Shown piece by piece: positions 5,048 to 11,691 of a stretch of 17,703 nucleotides of DNA. A program made the translations under genes and the position numbers. The notes under the pieces were generated by a model that was not told where the DNA came from, did not search any database, and saw only the letters and a list, made by a program, of their open reading frames with translations. Numbering within the stretch: position 1 is the stretch's first letter; the number at the start of each line of letters is the position of its first letter. The DNA comes from JAHRAH01 sp051009015 (GTDB lineage Bacteria > Pseudomonadota > Gammaproteobacteria > Tethybacterales > Persebacteraceae): NCBI GenBank assembly GCA_051009015.1, contig JBPCWZ010000043.1:1-17703 (forward strand), written 5' to 3'.

Positions 5048-6124
5048 ATGCGCGAAGTTGTTGCGGCGAATGCGGAAAAGGGTGGCGGGGCGCTGGATTG
5101 TTTTTTGCGCCTGTCGGATTGTTATCCGCGCGAAGTTATCGCCCGCAAACTTGGCTTGCACAATAACACCCTCGCCCGATGGCGCGAGACGATGAATGTC
5201 CCCCGGCATTATGCCGCCGATTTGCGCCGGTTGCTGAACAACGGCAATGCGCCGGCAAACGAACAAGGCAGCGACCGCTATTACACCAAAAAAACAACCG
5301 CCGCCGAATGTTGCCAAATGCTGCATAAAACCGCCGCGCAACTGCGGGTGGATTTGTCCGATTATCATTTTATTGAACCCTCCGCCGGTTGCGGCGGGTT
5401 TTATGACGAACTGCCGCCAAAGCGGCGTATCGGCGTGGATATTCAACCACTCCGCGAAGGTTTGATACGCGCCGATTATTTGCAATGGACGCCGCCGCCG
5501 GATAAAAAATATGTCGTCGTCGGCAATCCGCCTTTTGGCTTGCGCGGGCATTTGGCGCTTTTGTTTATCAATCATTCGGCGCGGTTTGCCGATATGGCGG
5601 CGTTTATTTTGCCGCAACTTTTTGCCAGCGACGGCAAAGGCGTGCCGGGCAAGCGCGTGCAAGGTTATCAACTCGCATTCAGCCAAAAACTGCCTTTGGA
5701 TTCTTTTTATTACCCCGACGGGCGCGATGTCAATATCGCCACCGTGTTTCAGGTATGGACGAAAGTTAACACCCATCACATTCGCCGTCCGCCGCAAAAA
5801 ACATGCCACTCCTTCGTCCGCGTATATTCGCTTTCGGACGGCGGCACGCCGTCAAGCACGCGCAACAAAAAGATGATAGGCAACTGCGACATTTATTTGC
5901 CATCCACTTGTTTCAGCGGAATGCGCGCCTACGGCAGTTTTGCCGAGTTGCCAAACAAGCGCGGCTATGGCATTGTCATCCGCAAAAACAAAAGGGCGAT
6001 AAAAAAACTGCTCGCCGATAGCGACTGGAAAAAGCATGCGTTTTTATCCACCAACTCCGCCCTTAACCTGCGCCGCAGCATCATAGAACAAGTTGTCGCC
6101 GATGGCGGTTATTTTGATGCCTGA
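5048..6124 (+). CDS. DNA adenine/amino-methyltransferase with N-terminal HTH (type II R-M)
   Basis: A 358-residue class I SAM-dependent DNA methyltransferase. Motif I is PSAGCGGF (residues 111-118), motif II the acidic GVDIQP, and motif IV the catalytic NPPFG (160-164), the (N/D)PPF/Y type that methylates an exocyclic amino group (N6-adenine or N4-cytosine). Residues 26-63 (YPREVIARKLGL...LARWR...) look like a helix-turn-helix, a fusion known in some R-M methyltransferases that repress or activate their own genes. The C-terminal 150 residues should hold the target-recognition region. The open frame extends far upstream, but ATG 5048 is chosen because it gives a normal start for the domain and follows TATAAT directly; the upstream extension is antisense to the NYN gene. 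The stop overlaps the nuclease start, so the two are co-transcribed. Target sequence unknown. Confidence 0.85.
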   Translation: MREVVAANAEKGGGALDCFLRLSDCYPREVIARKLGLHNNTLARWRETMNVPRHYAADLRRLLNNGNAPANEQGSDRYYTKKTTAAECCQMLHKTAAQLRVDLSDYHFIEPSAGCGGFYDELPPKRRIGVDIQPLREGLIRADYLQWTPPPDKKYVVVGNPPFGLRGHLALLFINHSARFADMAAFILPQLFASDGKGVPGKRVQGYQLAFSQKLPLDSFYYPDGRDVNIATVFQVWTKVNTHHIRRPPQKTCHSFVRVYSLSDGGTPSSTRNKKMIGNCDIYLPSTCFSGMRAYGSFAELPNKRGYGIVIRKNKRAIKKLLADSDWKKHAFLSTNSALNLRRSIIEQVVADGGYFDA

Positions 6125-6695
6125 CGGCGGCATCAAAACACTCTTTCACAAGGCGCTCGGCGCGGCTTTGGAAACTTTGCGCGCCAAAGACAAATACGGC
6201 TGGCTTGACGGCGAATTTGCCAAGATACGGCAACTGCAGGCGGACAATCGCGGCGCGGTCGGCGAAGATTTTGTCGTCGCCCTGCTGACGGCGGCGGGCA
6301 AAAAAGTCAAACACACCGCGCGCACCGACCCGCAAAACAAGCAATGGGATATTGTCGCCGATGGCATTCGCTTGGAGGTCAAACTCGCCACGATGGGCGC
6401 GAGCAGCGCGACTTTTCAGCATGAACATTTGGAAAAAGACCGTCAATATGACGGGATTATTTTCGTGGATGTCGCGCCCGACGACATATACATTATCTGC
6501 GTCGCCAAATGCGATATAGATTGGAGCAAACTGCACCGGCGGCGGCATGGTATTGAATACAAATGGGATTGGACGCTGTCCAAAATAAGGGGCAACAAAA
6601 TGACAACCCTCGCCGACTTCATCGCCGCTTATGACAAAATGGCGCGGCGGATAACAAGCGCAAAAGGATACCGCCGCCCGCCCGAAGAAATATAA
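6117..6695 (+). CDS. Putative type II restriction endonuclease, PD-(D/E)XK fold
   Basis: A 192-residue protein from ATG 6117, overlapping the methyltransferase stop by 8 bases; ATG 6102 or TTG 6093 would add 5 or 8 residues. The centre carries a PD-(D/E)XK-like active site: WDIV, an eight-residue gap, then EVK in IRLEVKLATMG, with an upstream Glu in GAVGEDFV on a helix, as in many Holliday-junction-resolvase-like and restriction nucleases. Hydrophobic strands (YDGIIFVDVAP, IYIICVA) follow. Position directly downstream of a DNA methyltransferase makes a cognate restriction enzyme the best call. I do not recognise the specific family or site. The C-terminus is basic (RRITSAKGYRRPPEEI). Loss of activity cannot be excluded, but the frame is intact and the catalytic residues are present. 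Confidence 0.75.
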   Translation: MPDGGIKTLFHKALGAALETLRAKDKYGWLDGEFAKIRQLQADNRGAVGEDFVVALLTAAGKKVKHTARTDPQNKQWDIVADGIRLEVKLATMGASSATFQHEHLEKDRQYDGIIFVDVAPDDIYIICVAKCDIDWSKLHRRRHGIEYKWDWTLSKIRGNKMTTLADFIAAYDKMARRITSAKGYRRPPEEI

Positions 6696-6755
6696 TGCGG
6701 CTGGCGTATCGTTTCGTTAATTCGTAATATGCCGTTGCCGAGGGGGCGGCTGGGG

Positions 6756-7712
6756 TTAGTTGAAGAATTGCCGGCGCCGGGTTTCCACTTTGGCGGCGGT
6801 GGTTTGGTATTGTTGTCCGCCGTGGGTTTGGGCTTTGATGCCCGCCATTGTTGCGGCGAATTGCATTTGCCGCCGCCATTGCCAGCCGCGCAGCATTCCG
6901 TGTAATAAACCGGCGCGATAGGCATCGCCGCATCCTGTTGTGTCGGCGGTCTTGCCTGTCATCATCGCCGCGCATCTTATCTCCCCGCCGTCTTTCAACA
7001 ACAAGCGCGATCCTTCTTCGCCGTCTGTGATGATTATTGCGCCCGCGTAGCGGACGGCGTCTTTTTCGCCTCCGCCCATTGTTGCCAATGCCGCCGCGAA
7101 CTCTCCGGCATTGAATATCGCGCAGGCGCACATTTCCAATGCCTCGCGCAACTCGTCCGCGCTCAGCAAACTTATCGCCTGACCGGGGTCAAAAACAAAA
7201 GGCGTTTTCATTGCAAACAACTCGCGGCTGTGTTTCATCATCGCCGCACCGGCATTTGGCGATACTATCGCCACGGCAATATCTTCGGCGATATCGCCAA
7301 GGTTTTGGCGGTGGGAATGAACCGATGCGCCGGGATGAAAAACCGTCATCTGCCCGCCGTTTTCGTCATTCATCACAAAAGCCATCGCCGTCCAGCAATC
7401 ATCGCGCACCAGAATATGCCGGTCGTCAATGTTGTGTTTTGCCAGATGGGCGCGGTAATCTTGCCAATCTTTTCCCGCCGCCGCCGCCAGCAAAGGCGCA
7501 TCGCCAAGTTGCGCCAAACCATAGGCGATATTGCCGCCGCAACCGCCAAACACCCGCCGCACATCCGGCGCAAAAAACACCGCACCCGCCGCAGCCGCCT
7601 CCAAACCGCCGCAACAATCAAAAATGACATCATAGCAAAACGAGCCGGATACCAGCACCCGCCCGCTTTTTGCCCCGCCGCCGTCAATGCCGCCGATTAT
7701 TTGTTTTGACAT
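6756..7712 (-). CDS. PfkB-family carbohydrate/nucleoside kinase (adenosine-kinase-like)
   Basis: A 318-residue ribokinase-fold kinase that transfers ATP phosphate to a sugar or nucleoside in the cytoplasm. Visible signatures are VSGSFCYDVIF at the N-terminus, the substrate loop FGGCGGNIAYGLAQLG (first PfkB signature), and DTTGCGDAYRAGLL near residue 270 (second signature, with the catalytic Asp and the anion hole). The anion hole reads GCGD where GAGD is usual. The general pattern is closest to bacterial proteins annotated as adenosine kinase or PfkB kinase; the substrate is not certain. ATG 7712 is preferred because a TAGAAT hexamer ends 7 bases before it; the in-frame ATG at 7721 would overlap that hexamer. 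It is divergent from gor and converges on the nuclease gene. The 60-bp gap 6696-6755 shows no clear terminator. Confidence 0.88.
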   Translation of the reverse strand: MSKQIIGGIDGGGAKSGRVLVSGSFCYDVIFDCCGGLEAAAAGAVFFAPDVRRVFGGCGGNIAYGLAQLGDAPLLAAAAGKDWQDYRAHLAKHNIDDRHILVRDDCWTAMAFVMNDENGGQMTVFHPGASVHSHRQNLGDIAEDIAVAIVSPNAGAAMMKHSRELFAMKTPFVFDPGQAISLLSADELREALEMCACAIFNAGEFAAALATMGGGEKDAVRYAGAIIITDGEEGSRLLLKDGGEIRCAAMMTGKTADTTGCGDAYRAGLLHGMLRGWQWRRQMQFAATMAGIKAQTHGGQQYQTTAAKVETRRRQFFN

Positions 7713-7734
7713 TTGCCCCATTCTATAAGATAAT
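7706..7734 (+). promoter_or_regulatory. Sigma-70 promoter of gor: TTGACA-17-GATAAT, 7 nt before ATG
   Basis: A perfect -35 TTGACA (7706-7711), a 17-bp spacer and GATAAT (7729-7734) are followed by seven bases (AGCGGTT) and the ATG at 7742. This is the most complete promoter in the window and predicts a start at or within a base of the ATG. The -35 overlaps the kinase's start codon, and the -10 lies 3 bp from the kinase's own -10. Confidence 0.8.
7720..7725 (-). promoter_or_regulatory. -10 TAGAAT of the kinase gene, 7 nt before its ATG
   Basis: On the minus strand, TAGAAT then seven bases (GGGGCAA) then the ATG at 7712. No recognisable -35 is found at 16-18 bp. The GGGG might serve as a weak Shine-Dalgarno if transcription begins further up. 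Confidence 0.5.
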
Positions 7735-7741
7735 AGCGGTT

Positions 7742-9085
7742 ATGGATTGCGATTTGTTTGTCATCGGCGGCGGCAGCGGCGGCGTCAGGGCGGCGCGAAA
7801 AGCCGCCGCAACGGGAGCGGGCGTGATACTCGCCGAAAAAGGCGCGCTCGGCGGCACTTGCGTCAATGTCGGCTGCGTGCCGAAAAAGTTGTTTGTCTAT
7901 GCCGCCGGTTTTGCCGAAGAAAGCAAACTCGCGCAAAGTTATGGCTGGCAAAATGCCGCCGTCGGCGCGCTCCATTGGCAAACCCTGCGCGACAACAAAA
8001 ACCAAGAGATAAAACGACTCAACGGCATTTATGACAAACTGCTCGCCGACAACGGCGTGAAGGTTATCAATGCCGAAGCAACTTTGGGCGGCGGCAATGT
8101 CGTTTGCGCCGGCGGCAGGGAATACCGCGCCGGGCGGATATTACTCGCGGCGGGCGGCGCGCCGGCGGCGGCAAATATCCCGGGGGCGGAGTTGGCAATG
8201 CTGTCCGATGACATGTTTTTTTTGCCGCAGTTGCCAAAGCGCGCCGCGGTCATCGGCGGCGGTTATATCGCCGTGGAGTTTGCCGGTATTCTTGCCGGGC
8301 TTGGCGTGGAAACGACCATTGTCTATCGCGCCGATTTGCCCCTGCGCGGTTTTGACGATGATTTGCGCAGGTCTCTGGCGGCGGAAATGGCAAAACACCA
8401 TATCACCATTCGCAAAGGTTTCGCGCCGTCCGGCTTGCACAAAGACGGCGATAGCGTGCGCATTAGTTTTGACGGCGGCGGCGATGATTTGCATGCCGAT
8501 ATGGCATTGATGGCAACGGGGCGCAAACCGCAAACGGCATCGCTGGGTTTGGACAAAGTCGGCATAACGCCGCGCAAAAACGGCACTTTGGAAGTTGATG
8601 ACGATTTTGCAACAACGGCAAAGGGCGTTTATGCCATTGGCGATTTGCTGCAAACGCTGGCGCTGACGCCGGTAGCGATTGCCGAAGCGGAAGTGTTTGT
8701 CGCCCGGGCTTTTGGCGGTGCGAAGGCAAAGATGGATTATGACAATATCGCCACGGCGGTTTTTTCGTCTCCGCCGCTGGCGACGGTCGGCATGAGCGAA
8801 CAAGCGGCGCAACAGGCGGGATATAAGGTGCGGGTATATCGCAGCACTTTCCGCCAGATGAAACATTCGCTTGACACAAGCGGCGATGGCGGAATGTCAA
8901 TGATGAAACTTGTCGTCTCCGCCGATGACAACAAAGTGCTGGGCGTTCATATTGCCGGAAAAGATTGCGCCGAAATGATTCAGGGTTTTGCCGTAGCGCT
9001 AAAATGCGGGGCGACAAAAGACGATTTTGACAGCACCATCGGCGTGCATCCGACAAGCGCCGAAGAATTGGTAACAATGCGCTAA
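7742..9085 (+). CDS. gor: Glutathione-disulfide reductase
   Basis: A cytosolic FAD/NADPH flavoenzyme that reduces glutathione disulfide. The 447 residues match the family length (450 in E. coli). In order: FAD-binding GGGSGG (9-14), redox-active disulfide GGTCVNVGCVPKK (Cys40, Cys45), NADPH-site GGGYIAVEFAG with basic residues after it (YRADLPLRGFDDDLR) typical of NADPH rather than NADH specificity, the second FAD motif VYAIGD, and the C-terminal dimer-interface HPTSAEELVTMR carrying the catalytic His436/Glu441 pair. The HPTSAEE ending and PKK motif separate it from dihydrolipoamide and mercuric reductases. ATG 7742 is chosen because it aligns with known N-termini and follows its promoter at 7 nt; the frame continues upstream without other support. 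Confidence 0.95.
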   Translation: MDCDLFVIGGGSGGVRAARKAAATGAGVILAEKGALGGTCVNVGCVPKKLFVYAAGFAEESKLAQSYGWQNAAVGALHWQTLRDNKNQEIKRLNGIYDKLLADNGVKVINAEATLGGGNVVCAGGREYRAGRILLAAGGAPAAANIPGAELAMLSDDMFFLPQLPKRAAVIGGGYIAVEFAGILAGLGVETTIVYRADLPLRGFDDDLRRSLAAEMAKHHITIRKGFAPSGLHKDGDSVRISFDGGGDDLHADMALMATGRKPQTASLGLDKVGITPRKNGTLEVDDDFATTAKGVYAIGDLLQTLALTPVAIAEAEVFVARAFGGAKAKMDYDNIATAVFSSPPLATVGMSEQAAQQAGYKVRVYRSTFRQMKHSLDTSGDGGMSMMKLVVSADDNKVLGVHIAGKDCAEMIQGFAVALKCGATKDDFDSTIGVHPTSAEELVTMR

Positions 9086-9111
9086 ACCGCCGCAGACGGC
9101 GGCGGCGGTGG

Positions 9112-9117
9112 TAGAAT
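9112..9117 (+). promoter_or_regulatory. -10 TAGAAT of the hisE-tatABC unit, 7 nt before the ATG
   Basis: TAGAAT, then GCGGACA, then the ATG at 9125. The -35 position (about 9089-9094) is not consensus. The earlier in-frame ATG at 9116 overlaps the hexamer and would not be on an mRNA made from this promoter. Confidence 0.5.
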
Positions 9118-9124
9118 GCGGACA

Positions 9125-9505
9125 ATGGCAAACGGCGACAAAATGGCGGCGGCACGCGGCACAATGCTCGGCATAACGCTGGGAGATTTGGCGGCGGCAA
9201 TTGCGGCGCGCCAAAACGCCGATGCCGCAACTTCCTACACCGCGCAACTGCTTGCCGAGGGCGGCGGCGAGCGGCTGATGAAAAAGATTATTGAAGAAGC
9301 GGGCGAAGTATCGCTCGCCGCCGCATTCGGGCGGCGCGAACAAGTTGCGGAAGAAGTTGCCGATTTGTGGTATCACACTTTGGTGCTGATGCAAAAATAC
9401 GGCATTACTTTGGACGATATCGCCGGTATCCTCGCCAAACGGCGCGGGATGTCGGGCATTGACGAAAAAGCCGCGCGGGCGGCAAACACTTCGCGGGGGG
9501 AATAA
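9125..9505 (+). CDS. hisE: Phosphoribosyl-ATP pyrophosphohydrolase HisE
   Basis: Catalyses the second step of histidine biosynthesis, hydrolysing phosphoribosyl-ATP to phosphoribosyl-AMP and pyrophosphate. The 126-residue product is a stand-alone MazG/PRA-PH-type all-alpha protein with the metal-binding signature KKIIEEAGEVSLAA and EEVADLWYHTLVLM. There is no fused HisI domain, so the HisE and HisI activities are separate here, and hisI is not in the window. About 20 extra residues precede the TLGDLAAAI start of the domain. ATG 9125 is preferred over 9116 because of the -10 hexamer just upstream. The stop is four bases before tatA. A his gene next to tatABC is a common proteobacterial arrangement and probably reflects shared transcription, not shared function. 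Confidence 0.93.
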   Translation: MANGDKMAAARGTMLGITLGDLAAAIAARQNADAATSYTAQLLAEGGGERLMKKIIEEAGEVSLAAAFGRREQVAEEVADLWYHTLVLMQKYGITLDDIAGILAKRRGMSGIDEKAARAANTSRGE

Positions 9506-9509
9506 CATT

Positions 9510-9716
9510 ATGGGCGCGTTTAGCATCTGGCACTGGCTGATAGTTTTGCTGGTCGTGGTTTTGCTTTTTGGCAGCAAAAAACTGCGCAATCTCGGCGGCG
9601 ACCTCGGCACCGCCTTTCATGGTTTCAAAAAAGGCATGAAAGGCGAAGAGTCCAAAGACGATGCGGCAACGCTGGCATCATCGTCATCGGCGGACGAAAA
9701 CAACAAGGACAAATAA
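9510..9716 (+). CDS. tatA: Sec-independent translocase subunit TatA
   Basis: A 68-residue inner-membrane protein that oligomerises to form the passage of the twin-arginine translocase for folded proteins. It has the short N-terminal helix (SIWHWLIVLLVVVLLFGSKKL), the hinge FGSKKLRNLGGDLG, an amphipathic helix with FKKGMKG, and an acidic Ser/Asp-rich tail. ATG 9510 follows a strong purine-rich Shine-Dalgarno (GGGGGGAA, 9495-9502) that overlaps the end of hisE, so the two are translated from one mRNA. The frame is open upstream to 9459, but that part is hisE in another frame. TatA is distinguished from TatB by FGSKKL and the shorter tail. Confidence 0.95.
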   Translation: MGAFSIWHWLIVLLVVVLLFGSKKLRNLGGDLGTAFHGFKKGMKGEESKDDAATLASSSSADENNKDK

Positions 9717-9719
9717 GGC

Positions 9720-9736
9720 GCGGCTTTTTTTGCCGC
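9720..9736 (+). other. Small hairpin between tatA and tatB
   Basis: GCGGC, seven T, GCCGC: a 5-bp GC stem with an all-U loop starting 4 bases after the tatA stop. No U-run follows the stem, so it is not a classical terminator. It could slow decay of, or reduce read-through from, tatA mRNA, which would suit the need for more TatA than TatB. The functional part is inference. Confidence 0.35.
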
Positions 9737-9755
9737 ACATTGCCCGGCACGATTG

Positions 9756-10184
9756 ATGTTCAGCATCAGTTTCGGCGAGATACTGCTAATCGCCACGGTG
9801 GGGCTGGTTGTTATCGGTCCCAAGCGGCTGCCGCATGCGGCGCGTTTTGCCGGTCATCTGATAGGCAGAGTGCAGCGGCAGATACAAGGCGTCAAAGCCG
9901 ATATCAAGCGCGAGATGGATGCGGCGGATGTGCAAGGCATTCGCGAGGAATATCAACAAGCGGCAAGCAAAACGGGCGAAAGCGCCGGTGATATTTTTAA
10001 GACCATCCGCCAAACGGCGGCGGATGCGACCGGCGGCATAAGCCAAAGCGCAAATGATAACAAACCCGCCGATGATAAAACGGCGGATAACAAAACAGCG
10101 GATAACAACAATATCCCCGCGCAGGACAAAGGCAACTTCCCGCCGCCGCACACCGCGCCGGGCGCAACAAACAAAGCGGATTGA
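9756..10184 (+). CDS. tatB: Sec-independent translocase subunit TatB
   Basis: A 142-residue inner-membrane protein that with TatC forms the receptor for twin-arginine signal peptides. N-terminal MFSISFGEILLIATVGLVVIGPKRLP is the TatB signature, with the conserved Glu in the membrane helix and the GPKRLP hinge. A long amphipathic, charged helix follows (about 30-75), then a disordered tail with Asp/Asn/Lys repeats (DDKTADNKTADNNN). ATG 9756 is chosen; a TTG one codon earlier is also open. No strong Shine-Dalgarno is seen, so translation may depend on tatA. Confidence 0.95.
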   Translation: MFSISFGEILLIATVGLVVIGPKRLPHAARFAGHLIGRVQRQIQGVKADIKREMDAADVQGIREEYQQAASKTGESAGDIFKTIRQTAADATGGISQSANDNKPADDKTADNKTADNNNIPAQDKGNFPPPHTAPGATNKAD

Positions 10185-10187
10185 CAA

Positions 10188-10934
10188 ATGAGCGAAGCGA
10201 AAGAAGACGACGCCAAAGAAGGGCTGCTCGGTCATCTGACGGAACTGCGCACGCGCCTTTTGCGCATTATTTGCGCTTTGCTGGCGGTGTTTGTGGCGGT
10301 TTTTCCGTTTGCCGGCGAGTTATATTCGCTGCTTGCCGCGCCGCTTTTGGCGAAGTTATCGCCGGGCGGCGATCTTATCGCCATCGGCGTTTTGACGCCG
10401 TTTATGGTGCAATTGACAACGGCATTTTTTGCCGCCGTCGTGATAGCCCTGCCCTATATGTTTTATGAAATATGGAGGTTTGTCGCGCCCGGTTTGTATT
10501 CCGGGGAGAAGCGATTGATTGCGCCGCTGGTAATATCCAGCACATTGTTATTTTTTGCCGGAATGGTTTTTGCCTACTTTCTGGTTTTTGAAGTGGTATT
10601 CGGTTTTATCGCGGCGGTAACGCCGGAGGATGTTTTGTGGACGCCGGATATCAGCGAGTTTTTGGCATTTGCGGCGGCTTTGTTTCTGGCATTCGGCGCG
10701 GCTTTTGAAATGCCGGTAGCGGTTTGGCTTTTGGTGCGAAGCGGCGCGGTGACGGTGGAACAACTCAAAAAAGCCCGCCCCTACATTATCGTTGGCGCGT
10801 TTGTGGTAGCGGCGATAGTAACCCCGCCCGATGTCATATCCCAACTTCTCCTCGCCATCCCCTGCTGGCTGCTTTTTGAGTTAGGACTTTTCCTCGCCCC
10901 CAAAAAACCCAAACCGCCAAAAGAAAATCAATAG
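10188..10934 (+). CDS. tatC: Sec-independent translocase subunit TatC
   Basis: A 248-residue six-helix membrane protein, the core signal-peptide receptor of the Tat system. The cytoplasmic N-terminus has HLTELRTRLL with the conserved Glu, the first cytoplasmic loop has YEIWRFVAPGLYSGEK with the Phe and Glu contacting the twin-arginine motif, and YIIVGAFVVAAIVTPPDVISQ is the C-terminal family block. ATG 10188 starts three bases after the tatB stop. The complete tatABC set implies export of folded, often cofactor-bearing, proteins; moaE in this window would supply cofactor for typical substrates. It converges on tesA with a 31-bp gap that shows no clear terminator. Confidence 0.97.
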   Translation: MSEAKEDDAKEGLLGHLTELRTRLLRIICALLAVFVAVFPFAGELYSLLAAPLLAKLSPGGDLIAIGVLTPFMVQLTTAFFAAVVIALPYMFYEIWRFVAPGLYSGEKRLIAPLVISSTLLFFAGMVFAYFLVFEVVFGFIAAVTPEDVLWTPDISEFLAFAAALFLAFGAAFEMPVAVWLLVRSGAVTVEQLKKARPYIIVGAFVVAAIVTPPDVISQLLLAIPCWLLFELGLFLAPKKPKPPKENQ

Positions 10935-10965
10935 TTTTCTTATCCCCGCGGGCGGCGGCGATAGT

Positions 10966-11691
10966 TTATTCCCCGACACCGCAAAGCAGGTTGGGAGCGG
11001 GGGAAGTTTCTTCGGGAGATGGTTCTTTGTTTAGTGCTTGAATCACACACGGGGCTATGTTGGTTGCGATGATGCGGACGCCTTTGGCTCTGGGGTGTTT
11101 GCCGTCCAGTTGCATCAGTTCGGGGTCGCCATAAACATCTTGCAGAAAAAACGGGTATAGCAAAACATCGTGCTTCTTGGATACTTCAATATATGCATTG
11201 CGAAACTCCTCTTGATATTTCGGGCCATTGTTGGCGATAGAATACATTCCGGCGATGAGGACTTTTGCCCCGCTTTGTTTTATCTTGTCGACAATTTCAT
11301 CCAGAAACTCGTGCAAGAGAGGAACCGACGACCCATTCAACATATCATTCGCGCCAAACTCCACAACAACAATATCCGGCTTGTCTTCCAGCATCCAATC
11401 GGTGCGGGCGAGTCCATTGGCGGAAGTATCCCCGTCGTTTGCGGCTTTGATAACCGTCGCATTCAGCCCGATACTGAGCAGTTGCTTTTGCAGTTGCGGG
11501 GCAAAACCGGCGGCGGCCGGCAAGCGGTAGTTGTTGGACAAACTATCGCCAAAAGCGACAACGACAATCTGCCGGTCATCTTCGGCGCGGGCAAAAGACG
11601 CCAAAAACAAACCGGCAAACAAAACAACAAGCGGCAAAAGTATGCGGCGCGAAGTTGCCGTTTTTTTATATTGTAGAATCCGATTTGTCAT
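10966..11691 (-). CDS. tesA: GDSL/SGNH lysophospholipase-thioesterase TesA
   Basis: A 241-residue secreted SGNH hydrolase of the TesA / arylesterase family, acting on acyl esters and thioesters such as lysophospholipids and acyl-CoA. A long basic N-terminus precedes a hydrophobic stretch and an A-R-A cleavage site (about residue 36), so the mature enzyme should be periplasmic. Catalytic blocks: FGDSLS (Ser50), the oxyanion Gly and Asn115 in FGANDML, and DGKHP (Asp196, His199). About 20 residues after the last helix end in a Pro/Ser-rich tail. It is divergent from ybbA-ybbP, as in E. coli, where TesA is linked to the YbbAP exporter. Its ATG (11691-11689) overlaps the ybbA ATG in a CATG. Confidence 0.93.
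   Translation of the reverse strand: MTNRILQYKKTATSRRILLPLVVLFAGLFLASFARAEDDRQIVVVAFGDSLSNNYRLPAAAGFAPQLQKQLLSIGLNATVIKAANDGDTSANGLARTDWMLEDKPDIVVVEFGANDMLNGSSVPLLHEFLDEIVDKIKQSGAKVLIAGMYSIANNGPKYQEEFRNAYIEVSKKHDVLLYPFFLQDVYGDPELMQLDGKHPRAKGVRIIATNIAPCVIQALNKEPSPEETSPAPNLLCGVGE
11674..11679 (+). promoter_or_regulatory. Candidate -10 TAGAAT for ybbA, inside tesA codons
   Basis: TAGAAT ends 10 bases before the ybbA ATG at 11690, so any leader would be only a few bases. The hexamer lies within codons 5-6 of tesA (Ile-Leu). A TTGCCG upstream is only 13 bp away, too close for a normal -35. Confidence 0.4.

Noticed and set aside
4277..6695. NYN protein as part of the R-M system or a defence island
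   Set aside because: It is divergent from the methyltransferase, has its own Shine-Dalgarno and runs into moaE, rsxA and uppP. Adjacency alone is not enough to link it to defence.
9720..9736. Rho-independent terminator between tatA and tatB
   Set aside because: The T-run is the loop of the hairpin, not downstream of the stem, and tatB and tatC need read-through.
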